A stretch of DNA of 64,000 nucleotides from Ianthella basta (GCA_964019415.1 OZ025869.1:483501-547500), one strand, 5' to 3'; shown: positions 1 through 10,144, counted from the stretch's first letter. Made by a program: numbers and translations. Notes: generated from the sequence alone by a model not told the origin.

Positions 1-843
1 CATAATTACCCCACTAGCTATAAGATTGCCTGGAGAGCAAAAAGTATATTTCACCAAAATTGAATAATCTGTAGCCTGCAGCTACGTACATTAATGAAAC
101 GTTGGCTCTGTAGGAAATACAAGTATAGCTAATTTAATTGCACACAAAGATGATTAGCCCTGATGCTGCAAGTGCTGTTAGGATTTGTCTGCATACGAGG
201 ACAAAAATTTCAGTCAAGGGTGCACTTCAAGGTGATAATGCTACATTAATTGGACATGTTGGTCAACCTTTCTCTTTAGTGGCCGTTTTTCCTCCTGTTT
301 GTTTCAGAGATAAATTAATTGCAGTGCTTGGCAGAAAAGGTTAAAATGTACTACAGGTGTACTATGAATACAGGCCTAGGTATATGGTCATATCTTACAG
401 CTAAGGTCGTGTCAGTAACAGGTTCTGTAACCAGTTCACGTACTCTGCAAGTCAGTCTGTGAAGGTCCAGCTGAAGTGAAAGCCACGATCGAGTGTGTGC
501 ACTAGAGTGAAGAAGCCCCTACCATAAATAAGGTGCTGTTGGGGTACCTATGAAATAACCCAAAAGTGGGACATTTCACACTGTAAATCTTTAAGGTATG
601 GTATGATACATGAACATGCATAACATATATCTGTATAAAATGTCTAGCTCTATAGTAACACTGAATAATTCCATTGTAGGTATTCATAAAAACTTGTCTA
701 AAAATGTGAAAGTGATTCCCAAATACTGGTACCGGTATGGGCGCTGCCTAAAAACAGTCGGTAGGAACATCTAAATGTTTCACAGTAAGAACATGTTTTG
801 ATCTTGCATGGACTCCGTATACCTAATCTTGTCAATCAACAAG
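1..843. other. no gene recognised
   Basis: AT-rich, CpG-poor sequence without a convincing exon, RNA gene or element. The short open frames at 138-344 (plus) and 502-687 (minus) have no recognisable motif or splice context and I treat them as chance. No paralogue of this stretch was noticed elsewhere in the window. Confidence 0.5.
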
Positions 844-945
844 TAGCCTCGTCCCCAGGCCATCCGCGATAATTAGCATGGGCGGGAAAGACGGCCTGGT
901 ATACACTGTTTGTGCATGCGCAAATTTTCCCGGCCCCAAAGTAGG
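844..945. repeat. short dispersed element, CCTCGTCCCCAGGC family
   Basis: A CG-containing block starting CCTCGTCCCCAGGCC, passing through an AATTAGCATGGG core and reaching CGGCCTGGTATACAC. The CCCAGGCC and GGCCTGG ends are imperfect inverted repeats. Related copies with the same order of motifs lie at about 34800-34870 and 57487-57548. I infer a small non-autonomous DNA element. It lies just upstream of the helicase-like exon at 997 and could be the edge of the same larger element. Confidence 0.45.
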
Positions 946-996
946 GGAACAGAAACTGACACATCCGTATATTATCCGTAAAAGTCAACTACAGTA

Positions 997-1137
997 ATGG
1001 CTACTGCGCAGGTTACAAAGGACAGGCTATTCACTGACGCTCTGTTGTACGCTCTTTCTTGCGTTGGACTTTCTAGTATTGTGCTCAAGCAAGAACAGCT
1101 GACTGCTATTCGTTATCTCTACCAACGGAAGGACGTA
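997..1137 (+). pseudogene. 5' fragment of a RecQ-like DEAD-box helicase
   Basis: The frame starts at an ATG and encodes MATAQVTKDRLF, a hydrophobic helix, then LKQEQLTAIRYLYQ and RKDV. This matches the region before motif I of RecQ-family helicases: a Q-motif-like Gln-Glu-Gln, then (G)KDV, normally followed by Pro-Thr-Gly-Phe-Gly-Lys-Ser. The Walker A motif never appears, because the sequence runs into TG-rich repeat after codon 47. So only a first exon or truncated 5' end is present. RecQ-like genes of this type are numerous in sponge genomes and often repetitive (general knowledge). It may belong to a mobile element. Assignment rests on a short stretch. Confidence 0.5.
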
Positions 1138-1339
1138 CACACATGCACACATGTATGTATGTATGTATATAACAGCACACACAAGTATACCACATGAACT
1201 GGCACTAATACATACACTGTTGTGGGTGTATATACGTACATTTATACACAAATGTGCACTGCAAGTACAGTATGCACATGGTTGCACATGCTGTACATGC
1301 TGTACTGAAATAAGCAAACAGTATTATATTCAAACAGGC

Positions 1340-1370
<31 letters not shown>

Positions 1371-1410
1371 TATACATGCATGTGGCAATATTATGTGTTG
1401 CACTTTTGTA
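1138..1410. repeat. TG/GTAT-rich low-complexity tract with dispersed repeat
   Basis: Includes two GTAT microsatellite runs (about 1153-1170 and 1340-1372) and a dispersed module with the words ACATGAACTGGCACTAATAC and ACAAATGTGCACT. The same module recurs at about 11745-11900, 17085-17260 and 31640-31810. Open frames here on both strands are translations of repeat. Confidence 0.7.
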
Positions 1411-2112
1411 GTTGAGAGTAACTGTACATGTGTGGTCATGTCCCAGACTACACTTGTACCACAGGTGGAGGGCATGTTGTTGTAGTGGTACATTCCACCA
1501 TTCCTGGCAGCGAGTTGCTACAGTTGGTTGTATGTGCCATGAATCTGGCAGTACAGTATAAACTGACCAATCAAATGAGCCGTGGCTGATGATGCATTTA
1601 ACGACTTATGCATCTATGTAGTTGGTCTTTACAGTTACAGTATGTGACTGGAGGGGGGCAGTTGTAACATTCAGTTCTAACTACATACATATGCACATCC
1701 ACACACTGTCTACTATCTGTGCATGTGTCAGTCTCCACCTTCTCACAACCAACTGTTAACCAGTTTTGAAACCATTCTGAAGTCAGTCCACCTCAATCAC
1801 AGTTACATGGGCCAAAAGTGTTTGATGTCAAAGATTAAATTACAAATTGTTGTTTGTCCACTACGTGTGCTGATGTGTAGATATGTCTCAGGTATACACC
1901 TCTTGTCTCTGTTATTGGATTGCTGTCACTGTAATACTGTGTGTGTGATTTAATTATGTGACAGCAGATGAGTTGATGCATGTACACATTTCAGAGCTAG
2001 TCACCTCCTAATGTGTAGGACACTGTCCATGTGTCATCATGGAGGTTGTCACATCTGTTACATAGTGACATGTACAATGTGTTATAGTTCATCACTATGC
2101 ATGTGTCATCTT

Positions 2113-2160
2113 GAGGGCCCAGAGCAATGGTACTACCACTAACTTACTACATCCTTCTGC
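2113..2160 (+). pseudogene. degenerate relic of gene X exon 3
   Basis: The sequence around AGGGCCCAGAGCAATGGTAC aligns by eye with the second half of gene X exon 3 at 4350-4398 (AAGGCACAGAGCCATGGTCC and on), and is likewise followed by a TG-rich tract. Another such relic lies at about 40607-40650. Both look older than the copy at 40.96 kb. Confidence 0.45.
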
Positions 2161-2165
2161 TGTTT

Positions 2166-2166
2166 G

Positions 2167-2209
<43 letters not shown>

Positions 2210-2372
2210 CGTGTGCGTGTGTGTGCATGTATGTACAGTATGTGTACGTGTGTGTGCGTTCGAGCATGTGTGTGTGTGCCTGCAAGCATGTGTGTGTGTG
2301 CGCGTGCGTGTGTGTGTGCATGCATGTATGTGTGCATGTGTGCAGGCATGCGTGTGTGTGTGTGTGCATGCA
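2166..2372. repeat. TG-rich microsatellite
   Basis: Nearly pure (TG)n from about 2168 to 2205, then interrupted TG/CG/CATG repeats. The Cys-Val and His-Thr open frames on either strand are repeat translations, not genes. Confidence 0.9.
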
Positions 2373-2630
2373 TGTATGAGGTTGACTTTACTGCTGTGGT
2401 CAATTGTCCAAATTGTGTGACATTGTTCGTTTTCTCATTTCTCCAGAGCCTGCATGAGGTCATTGTAAAGTTGGACACCTGACATGAACACCAGACGGCA
2501 GCTACATATGTGTATACATGACAATGTACATTATACAAAGTTGTCACTATATAAACATGACCTTAATTGATGCATGGCATGAATTTGATTCCAGCAAATT
2601 TCCTGGTATGTGAATAGCTTATTCTTAACT

Positions 2631-2752
2631 GGCCTAGTCTGGCGCGCTAGCCCCAACTTCCTGCCCCCGATTGCGCGTGAGCGAGAAAGTTGGCCGACTT
2701 TCTCGCCCACACGCAATTGGGGGCAGGAAGTTGGGGCTAGTGCGCCAGACTA
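2631..2752. mobile_element. palindromic MITE-like insertion
   Basis: An almost perfect inverted repeat. The left arm begins TAGTCTGGCGCGCTAGCCCC and the right arm ends GGGGCTAGTGCGCCAGACTA, with a self-complementary centre near 2682-2707. The arms are about 55 bp. TAACT occurs on both sides (2626-2630 and 2753-2757). The paralogous sequence near 40900-40920 lacks the insert and has TAACT once, which supports a real transposition after duplication. It has no coding capacity. The superfamily is uncertain. Confidence 0.75.
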
Positions 2753-3640
2753 TAACTAGCCATGCACACAAATGCATGGGACACTCAGCATTTTCCCCAC
2801 TTTAATTTATACACAGGGAATGTTTAGCTAAAACATAAATCATCAGTAGTTATGTGTAGTTATATACTATGATCAGGATCCATCATGCAGTCAGCGCGTA
2901 CATGTGTAACCATGCAATTATACATTCATTACATCGTATTGTGCACACCTGAATCCTGATCGGTGTATAGGTCATGATCATACAGAACAGTTTAGCTGAA
3001 ATTATAGTAATGTATTTCATATAATGCAGCCACTCTATAGCCCCCAGCATTGAGCTTGTAAGCGTGGGATTGCTGTAGCTAGCTGGACCCACTAGATTGC
3101 ATGACTATTATGCGCGCCCCAAATTACGTCATGGTTCGAGCGCTCGAGGATTAAGTTAGGATCGATGCGTGTTGCATATAATAGGATTGTCCTCACGGCT
3201 GTTTCACTTGTATCCCGCGTGTACAACTTAGTAATTCTTGCGCAATAGCAAAATGGCGCCCATTGCCGTATGCTAGCCATGTATAAGGATATCAGTCCTC
3301 CGGGTTTTCCTAGTAAAATGATATACAGCATTTGATCGTTGGTATTATTACAGACGTTTTGGTGTGGGTCCCGTCTTACTCCTTTTTTTTCTGCAGGTTT
3401 CCAGGACCGGTATGTTTTATATTGTAAATATGTGTATATTTTAATACTAAATGCCCATACGCACATACATTCCTCAAAACTGCAGGAAAAATAAGGAGTA
3501 AGATTAGACCAATACCAAAATACCTAAACAATTGCCAGCAATAAGATGCACCGAGCCGTTTCTTCTGAAAAACTCGGAGGAATGATATCCGTTATACATT
3601 GCTAGCATAAGGGAAAAGACGCCATTTTTCGAATGCAAAA
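2753..3640. other. no gene recognised; CpG content rises
   Basis: CpG-poor to about 3090, then more CpG (CGAGCGCTCGAG at about 3138, AAATGGCGCC near 3250). The minus frame at 3092-3466 has no recognisable domain. This may be part of the promoter region of gene X, or an unrelated element. I cannot decide. Confidence 0.4.
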
Positions 3641-3649
3641 ATGTTGCGT

Positions 3650-3806
3650 AACAGCTAAGTTACCCGGGCGAAACAGCCGTGTCCTGCTCGCATACAACTG
3701 CACGGCATTGTGGGCCGTACGTGGCGACGTGGACGTTGTCATATGGTTTCGGCGCCGCGCCCTTGTTCATGAGAAACATGTCTGCGGCTGAGTCAAGCTG
3801 TACACA
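3650..3806 (+). promoter_or_regulatory. CpG-island-like region upstream of gene X
   Basis: Dense CpG (CCCGGGCG, GTACGTGGCGACGTGGACG, GGCGCCGCGCCC) contrasts with the CpG-poor surroundings and continues to about 4000. An in-frame TGA lies 18 bp before the ATG at 3807. No TATA box was seen. Inferred to be a CpG-type promoter. Confidence 0.45.
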
Positions 3807-5019
3807 ATGATCTCCCGTCCTGGAACTCGTAGCGGAGTGGGTCACCGTGAGCTGCTCAAGTCGCGGGGGAGAGGGAAGGCGCTTGGAGCTAACCCGAGGG
3901 GGTTCTACTCCGAAATCGTCAACCCCGGAGCGAAGGACAGAGTGACGGTGCGTAGTTGTGCAGCAGTGCTCGGTACGGCGACGGCTTTGTGTCCTTACCA
4001 GCTGTCTTGTGCAGAGTTAGATGAGGTGTACTGATCTAGGCCTGTAGCTATGCATAAGAGTATGTGTCCTTTTTTTCTGTGTCTCTGTTTAGTGTTGCCT
4101 TATTTGTTAGGAGACGTCAGATCGGACCTTGCGTCCTGCAAAACACAGTCGCAAATACCGGACAGACGTTCCACTGTCCTCCTGGTACGTATGTACGTGT
4201 GTCGGTGTGTATGTCTCGTGTACACCTTGTTCTGTTAGTTTCTGTTATCTTGTTCTGCCACTACCCTAACCCTTCACTTCCTGTCTCTCCTCCCTCTTCT
4301 GTGAGTAGTGTTCCAATTTCAAATTCCACATCTTTGCGGACACCTTGAAGGCACAGAGCCATGGTCCCACCACTCAACTCACTTCATGGCTATCTGCTGT
4401 ATGTTGTGTTTGTGCATGTATGTGTGTGCGTGTGCGCGCAAGAGAGCATGTGTGTGCATGTGTGTGTGCGTGCGTGCGCTACTGCATGTTCTTAGCTGCC
4501 TGTACACTTAAACCATTTGAAGACACTGTCCATGTGCCCTCATGGAGGTTGTCACATCTGTTGACACAGTGACATGTACAATGTGTTGTCACATACATGT
4601 GTACATGATGTGTGTGTGTGTACCTGTGTTGTGTGTAGGACTTTGCAGTACACAGCTGGGACCCCAAGGTGCAATTGGCCTTTGACACTCAAGTGGGAGT
4701 GACCCTACGGAAGATAGAGACTGAGAGGTGAGGGGAGAGGGAGTAGGAGTGTGTGCATGTGCTTAGGGTTAGCAAGTTGGTTTGGCGAGTGTGTGAATAA
4801 TCTTGTGTATTGTTGTGTAATATGTTTCCTCACTGTCCCTTGCTCCTCCTTCCCATCTCTCTTCAGATGCAAGAGAGACTATATGCCAAAGAGAACATTC
4901 CAACCCTTCTCTCTTCCATAGCAATGTACCCTCTCTCTCATCACACCCAAGGCACGCAGGAAGGGAAGGGGAGGGGTGGGGCAGGAGGCGGGGACAGGGA
5001 GGACCATTTCAGCATGCAG
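3807..5019 (+). CDS. gene X, 5' exons (unrecognised host gene, probably disrupted)
   Basis: Proposed exons are 3807-3947, 4111-4188, 4309-4398, 4639-4727 and 4867-5019, with GT-AG borders. The first four join in one frame. The encoded peptide includes YRTDVPLSS, SNFKFHIFADTLKAQSHGP, then DFAVHSWDPKVQLAFDTQVG and LRKIETER. An alternative donor for exon 2 lies at 4185. Exon 5 (KRDY...NIPTLLSS) carries an extra 2 bp near 4886 compared with the other copies, which breaks the frame, so this locus may be a pseudogene. I do not recognise the family with confidence. The ETER(F)KRDYxxxNIPxLL stretch loosely recalls the N-terminal tail of axonemal dynein heavy chains, but that is a weak guess. The exon chain supports a genuine ancestral gene, because exons 3-5 recur elsewhere in the window. 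Confidence 0.45.
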
Positions 5020-5786
5020 GTGGGCACTAGTTGGAGTATGAGATGTGTGAGTACTTTTGTCAGTGCATTGGCCCTGTCATAGTGAGCAGTGGAAGCAACA
5101 GTAACGTTAGAACCATCCTTGGATAGCCACACAAATGGTTCTTATATGCTCCTTTCACATGTGCTGAAATTGGGTGAACCCAAGTTGATGATTTAACATA
5201 TGTAGTCCACTTGACCCAGTTTGAATTGGGTTAGCAAGTTGGTTCAGCCTTGCTTATGAGTAGGTTTGAACTGAGCAAACTCTCCATAGTCCATAGAACG
5301 GAGTGAACTCTCTATTGTTGAGTGGGTACAGCAGCATGAAGATGTGTCAGAACTATAGCTACTCCTGTGCCTCACCTGACAGTTCTTTACTGCAGGCATG
5401 TGATGGCCAGATTAATCAGTGCATTGAGAAGTAACCATCTCCACAGTCAAACCGTTATTCAGCAACACCTACACTCTCCTACCAATGCCACTTGTGAGAT
5501 GTGATCATCTCTGTGCTGTGTGCCTTCTACACAGCCACAAGAACAAGAGAACGTGAGCCCACAATGTGGATGCCATCTATGATCACGTTGTAATATTACT
5601 ATGCTAATGCACAATGGTTTATGCCATGTAAAATGATTCTGAATGTCTTAGATTCACATCCACTGCTCATGTATGCCTACAGCACTTCACTTCACACTCA
5701 TGTCTCTACTACTGCAAATATCAGGAATGCTTATAGTTACTTCTATGCTATGAAACAGCAAGTCATGTGACTGCTAACAATGGATA
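5020..5786. repeat. intron/flank of gene X, duplicated at 17.5 and 41.6 kb
   Basis: Holds the GCAGTGGAAGCAACAGT, TGGATAGCCAC, TTGAACTGAG and CAGCAGCATGA words. The same order occurs at 14395-14830 (diverged), 17540-18000, 26040-26560 (diverged) and 41570-42290. Apart from exon-like segment 6 no coding signal is seen. Confidence 0.55.
5396..5500 (+). pseudogene. exon-like segment 6 (copy 1)
   Basis: Follows TTTACTGCAG. Related to the open copies at 17648-17746 and about 41896-41994. Here the frame is shifted near the start (GATGGCCAG in place of GGTGGA). It may have been a later exon of gene X or of another gene. Confidence 0.35.
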
Positions 5787-6290
5787 GTACCGTATGAGCT
5801 TTAATATTTGTGGGGTTTAATGCTTGCGGTTTTTGCAGATCACCGGCAGTGCGTGAAAATTTCAGCCTTGAATATTTAATCATCTCAGTACATACAGACC
5901 TACCAAAACGTGACGCAGTGATTGCTAAAACGCCAACGAGTAACACTGTAATGGAGCTCCTTTGCAATTGACATGGAACACTTTGTTCTTAATGGTCATG
6001 AAGAATGCCTATTCTTAGTCTCTGAACAGATAAGGGTAAAGCACCACGCATGTGTGGCTGAGCAAAAGGTGGTGGCGGCTTCGCAGGAATGAGAGAAAAA
6101 CCTCTTGAAACAAGCCAACAATTTCATCATATATTTGAGAAGAGTAAGATAGCCAGGAGCACCACTGCAAAAGGCACAATAATGTGCATCTGCGAATATT
6201 TCACACATGAATCTTTGAACACCACTTTCTCTAGCATCTGCAAAACTTGAAAATGCAGGATCTGTCAATATGTACGTACATCCTCAAAAT
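5787..6290 (-). mobile_element. MITE-like repeat with a 90-codon open frame (copy 1)
   Basis: Starts at TAGTACCGTATGAGCTTTAA, followed by GTGCGTGAAAATTTCAGCC, words typical of abundant sponge MITEs (general knowledge). The minus strand holds an open frame at 5996-6268 (MTDPAFSSFADA...CSETKNRHSS). It is also open at 18246-18518 and 42510-42782 with a handful of amino-acid differences. No domain is recognised, and conservation may simply reflect recent duplication. A matching right terminus to TACCGTATGAGC was not found, so the element looks truncated. Confidence 0.5.
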
Positions 6291-6935
6291 AGAAATACAC
6301 AATTGAATGCGAAATATATGACAATGGCAAGTGTCCTATCAATACTGTAGGCCGCCTCTAGTCCTTGACAGGGTGCAAATGTTAGCCAAGTACAATGTAC
6401 AGTTGTGTGTGTGTGTGCCCATGCAGTGACAATAATGGTGTATACAGTGAATGACATGCAAGTGGTTTGCTGGTGGAAGGTGCAGTTAGTTGAACACTGA
6501 TGTTGCAAGCCCTCAATTAGTATGGAGTGTTTAAGGCAATGCCTTGTATACTTCAATGGGAAACAAACAAAAACACAAATGAAGAACACCTGCACTGTAC
6601 TGAATGGCATCATTCCACATTAAGTGGCTACTGATGTCATGCTGTCAATTGGCCAACATTCCATTCAGAGAATGGCTGGCATCTCATGCACTCATGTGGA
6701 CTGACCAATCAAATACAACAGAATTGTACACAACTACTGCCATGGTTATACAGTACTGACATTGTACAATGCCATGTATGTACCTACTGTAAGTGCTCCA
6801 GTTGTACTACAAGTCCACAGCTCCTATTGAGCTCAATGGCAATACCTACAGGCCTATACATGTACAATACGGGAAACTCTGTTCAGTAGCACACAAACTA
6901 AAACTAGAGAGTTCCACTGCTTCTATGGTCCTCCA
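6291..6935. repeat. 3' flank of B1, conserved among B units
   Basis: Contains GTCAATTGGCCAACATTCCA, ATGCACTCATGTGGACTGAC and CTATTGAGCTCAATGG, repeated in the same order below B2 (19360-19650), B3 (27560-27870) and B4 (43600-43910). It includes the 3' UTR side of B1. No AATAAA signal was evident in the expected place. Confidence 0.6.
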
Positions 6936-6937
6936 CT

Positions 6938-7871
6938 CTACTTGGTGCACACAACACAGGACACCTCTTTTCTGTCATCATAATTTGGACATGGAAGGCC
7001 ACTGTGGCAGTTAACGTCAACATGATACATTAGAGCACCGTTGGTGTCAGCTTCTGTTCCTGGCACTGTTTCGGGAGTCTTGTCCAGGCAGATGTACATG
7101 GTTCGGTAATGGCCTTGGGATTCAGCCATCAGCCACCCGCTGTACTCCACTGTCCATGTATCAGGGCAGGTGTATCTTCCTGGGATCATGATTCGCTTGA
7201 AACGAGACAACACTTCACACACCGCACAGGGGACATTGTGGTTGTGTAAGTCAGTCAGCACTTGTCCACGTTGGGCTTCATACTCTGTACCATACAATTC
7301 AGCATAACCTATGTTGGTAGTAGTAGTTTCAGGGTGGTACTCAACATCGGTTCCTGTTGCCATACACACATAGTTTGCTCCCCCACCCTGTTGTGAATGG
7401 TGACTGCCTGCCATGAGGCCTTCATAAACAAGCTCTGTTCCAGTAACATTCGGGCACACTGTCCTCCCCCAGCGAATGTAAGTCGTTCCTCCTGAAGTAG
7501 TAGAGGTATCTGGTGCACCAGGGGGTCCAGGAGGGCCCTGTTCACCAGGTGGACCAGCAACACCAACTGGTCCATCAGCTCCAGGTGCTGCAGTGGTTGG
7601 TAGTGTTTCATTATTACATGTGTATGCCATCACTCTACATGCAGCAGTATTGTCATAATGGCAGGCATATCACAATGGTTATGGAGAAAGTACCCAGCTT
7701 ACCTCCTGGAGGACCCACTGGTCCAGAGGAGCCATCGCGGCCATCTCTTCCTGGTTGTCCTGGCAACCCATCCCTTCCAGGCAGTCCAGGGAGGGAGCAG
7801 GTAGAGCTGCTTTCTGCTTCCACTTCAAAGTGGAGGAAGAGAAGGACGGTGCCAAACAGAGCAAGATTCAT
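6938..7871 (-). CDS. B1: short-chain collagen (C4-like), intact
   Basis: Coding exons are 7703-7871 and 6938-7587, with a 115-bp GT-AG intron. The product has 272 residues. Residues 1-19 (MNLALFGTVLLFLHFEVEA) form a signal peptide, and Cys25 precedes 18 unbroken Gly-X-Y triplets (residues 29-82). A C-terminal domain follows (about 88-272) with TYIRWGRTVCPN, YEG, GGGANYVC, LYGTEYE, HNVPCAVC, MIPGRYTCPDTWTVEYSG, GALMYHV and the terminal SCVVCTK. This is the layout of sponge short-chain (C4) collagens. The intron is phase 1 within an Ala codon of Gly-Ala-Pro, so splicing keeps the triplet register. Upstream in-frame ATGs at 7895 and 7910 would lengthen the N-region. I chose 7871 because it gives the cleanest signal peptide. 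A secreted trimeric matrix protein is inferred. Of the B copies only B1 and B2 have unbroken coding frames. Confidence 0.9.
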
Positions 7872-7965
7872 GATGTTAAAACGGTTCACTCTCATTCCTT
7901 CGATGTACATTTCTGAACTTTGTTTCTCACCAATCCTGCTGCTGGGGTGTTGCAAACAGTGCATC

Positions 7966-7973
7966 CTTTTATA
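7966..7973 (-). promoter_or_regulatory. TATA box of B1
   Basis: TATAAAAG on the minus strand, about 60-95 bp before the candidate start codons. The surrounding 5' UTR (words matching AGTTCAGAAATGTACATCGA) is conserved in B2, B3 and B4. If transcription starts about 30 bp downstream, the 5'-most in-frame ATG (7964) is excluded. Confidence 0.7.
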
Positions 7974-7979
7974 CCTTCT

Positions 7980-8770
7980 CTACCTCTGACTTCACATGCT
8001 CATCACACGTGCATCACATTCCACAATCTCTTCCTCCTCCCCTAGTTATTGCATTCATGTCTTCTGAGGCCTAAGTCTGCAGTCAGTATATGCACATGCA
8101 TAATGCTGACTCAGCATTTGTCAATCTTGTAGAGGCTCTTTGCCACATCATGTAACTTCAAGAGGGAAATAGAGTCACAGAGCCTATAAAATAATCAACA
8201 TCGCGTATTCGCCCAGATGTTCTTCAGCTACTATCTAACACCTGAAGAAGGCCTTATAGGCTCAACTCACTGTTCCCTCCTCTTAAAGTCAGCATTTGCT
8301 CACATTCATGCAGTTTAACACAGATATTAGTTTGATGTACAGTGCAAGTCATAACTGAACGTTTGGAAATTGTGTAGAAATCACACTACCTCCTTCAGTA
8401 TCAACTCAACATCAATATTCAGAACTGTTCAATATGTACACCAGACCACAACAACACCGTTGTTATGCAGTAGATGTAACTAAAAGAGGTTACATGACTA
8501 AGATAGAAAGTGCTTCATTTAACTGGTATAATAATCAGTACACTATAACATTGTGTGTGATGTGTGTACATGTTTGTAAGAGTGTGTGTATGCGTGTGTG
8601 CAGGTGTTGGGGGTGTGGGCATCTGTGCATGCATATGCATGTGTATATGTACATCCTTATGTGCATGGTATAATCTGTGCATATACTCAACTGCACAATT
8701 TAATACTATTATATCAGAAGTTACTGGGGGGGCAATGTGTGTATGTGTGTGTGTGTACTGATGTATTGTG
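7980..8770. repeat. upstream region of B1, conserved among B units
   Basis: CTTCACATGCTCATCACACG, TAATGCTGACTCAGCATTTG and GTAGAGGCTCTTTGCCACAT recur upstream of B2, B3, B4 and the relic at 62 kb. At 8240-8265 an ACACCTGAAGAAGGCC motif is a degenerate relative of the hammerhead-like cores at 23.6 and 51.5 kb. No exon was recognised. Confidence 0.6.
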
Positions 8771-8776
8771 TCATCA

Positions 8777-8820
<44 letters not shown>
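8740..8820. repeat. TG microsatellite
   Basis: (TG)n runs at about 8740-8755 and 8779-8819, in the intron-like tract before a copy of gene X exon 5. Confidence 0.9.
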
Positions 8821-9138
8821 TCTCATGGGTCTTGCAAGCCCATAGATGAGTACCCCTACTGCACCGAGGGGGCCATGCGACTGGGGTGATATGGCTGGTG
8901 TCTCCGCAGCCAACGGTGCCACCGGTCTTGTTGCCACCTGCTGGCTTACCCCATTCATGGGGTCCACTTAGCCAAGTCTTGGCTGTGGTAGTACTAGTGT
9001 GCTGGTGTATTGTGCCATTAGGAAGTTGTTTACATAGTGACATGTACAATGTGTTATAGTTCATCACTCTACATGTGTACATGATGTGTGTGCTTGTATG
9101 TGTACATGTATTGTGTGTTACCCTCTAGCTCTCTTCAG

Positions 9139-9284
9139 ATTCAAGAAGGACTATGCCCAACAGAACATCCCAGCCCTCCTCTCCTCCAGAGGAGTGGAGC
9201 CCTCTCTCATCATACCCCAGGCACACAGGAAGGGGAGGGGCGGAGCAGGAGGAGGGGACAGGGAGGACCATTTCAGCAAGCAAC
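9139..9284 (+). pseudogene. gene X exon 5, copy at 9.1 kb
   Basis: Follows CTCTCTTCAG. It encodes FKKDYAQQNIPALLSSRGVE, then PSLIIPQAHRKGRG and a Gly-rich GDREDHFSKQ end. Acceptor and frame are open. Exon 4 is missing upstream, where intron-3-like sequence is joined to the end of intron 4, and no clear donor follows. It looks like an orphan exon. Confidence 0.5.
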
Positions 9285-9464
9285 AACAAATCATCACGTG
9301 AGCATTGATGCGCACTTCTTAAGGGTACACTTAGGGGGTGGTGTGGTGTGGAGGGTTGATGTATTCACTTCACTAGGTTTCAGGCAGCAGCTTTGACAGA
9401 ATGACACTTAGAGTCACAATATATGCGATATTTCACAATAGATATATCACATGATGTATTGTAA

Positions 9465-9700
9465 TCCCTCCCTGGTTGTCCTCGCAACCCATCTCTACCG
9501 GGCTGCAAGGAGGGAGCAAGTGCAACTGCTTTTTCCAATGGAAGAAAGGTGAAAATGGAATCAATTGTATATAATTATTGAGACCTGTAAAGTGTAAGCT
9601 GTTCATTCTCCTGCTGTGAATGTAGTGAACAAGCTTTCCTCTCACCAATTCTAGCAGCAGTGGTGTGGCAAGGTGTGAGTACCATTATACCCTGCATACA
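9465..9700 (-). pseudogene. relic of B exon 1 and 5' UTR (minus)
   Basis: CCTCCCTGGTTGTCCTCGCA and GGAGGGAGCAAGTGCAACTG match the complement of the collagenous part of B exon 1. GTTCATTCTCCTGCTG and TCTCACCAATTCTAGCAGCA match the B 5' UTR. The frame is broken and no exon 2 follows. Similar relics lie at about 29900-30000 and 55930-56030. Confidence 0.65.
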
Positions 9701-10144
9701 GTACAATCTATTGTGTATGTGTTGTTCAATATTCACACATTGCTTCAAATCATTACTTGCACATCACATTCCAAGGTACACTCCCTCCTTAATGTCTCCT
9801 TCCTGTCTTCCTGCCTGAGACCTCAGTTACCGTAGAGACTTTACACATCCAAGGAGTGGACCCCTCACTGTCTCCCACCATACAAATACACATGTAGAGT
9901 ACCAACTGTACTACTAGCTGCCATGTATGTTGGGTGTTAGTACAAGGGCAGGAGTTTATTTAATGGCCAGTTGAGTTGAGGCAGGAAGGAGATAGTGAGG
10001 AGGGAGGAGATAGGAATGTGACGCACGTATGATATGCTAAGTGAAGTCAGAGGTAGAGTTGGTATATAAGCACTCGCAGTTTGCGGCACTGCTGTACTAG
10101 GATTGGTAAGGGGTGAAGATTGCGAAAAGTACTTTGATCGTTAA

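Larger units (their letters stand above)
1411..2625. repeat. duplicated non-coding block, paralogue of about 39540-40905
   Basis: The order of segments is shared with 39.5-40.9 kb: a GTTGAGAGTA block, GGTCATGTCCCAGACTACAC, a CATTTAACGACTTA block, a CACACTGTCTACTA block, CAGGTATACACCTCTTGTCT, GCAGATGAGTTGATGCA, the TG tract and the CACCAGACGGCAGC block. No functional exon seen apart from the gene X exon 3 relic noted separately. Confidence 0.65.

Noticed and set aside
2095-2547. Cys-Val and His-Thr repeat 'proteins' on both strands
   Set aside because: They are translations of TG/CA microsatellite. The same applies near 8.5-8.9, 21.0, 29.5, 32.1 and 34.4 kb.
7513-7989. Long plus-strand frame opposite B1 (also opposite B2, B3, B4)
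   Set aside because: Shadow of the collagen exon. It crosses the B intron and has Pro-rich sequence only because it complements Gly codons.
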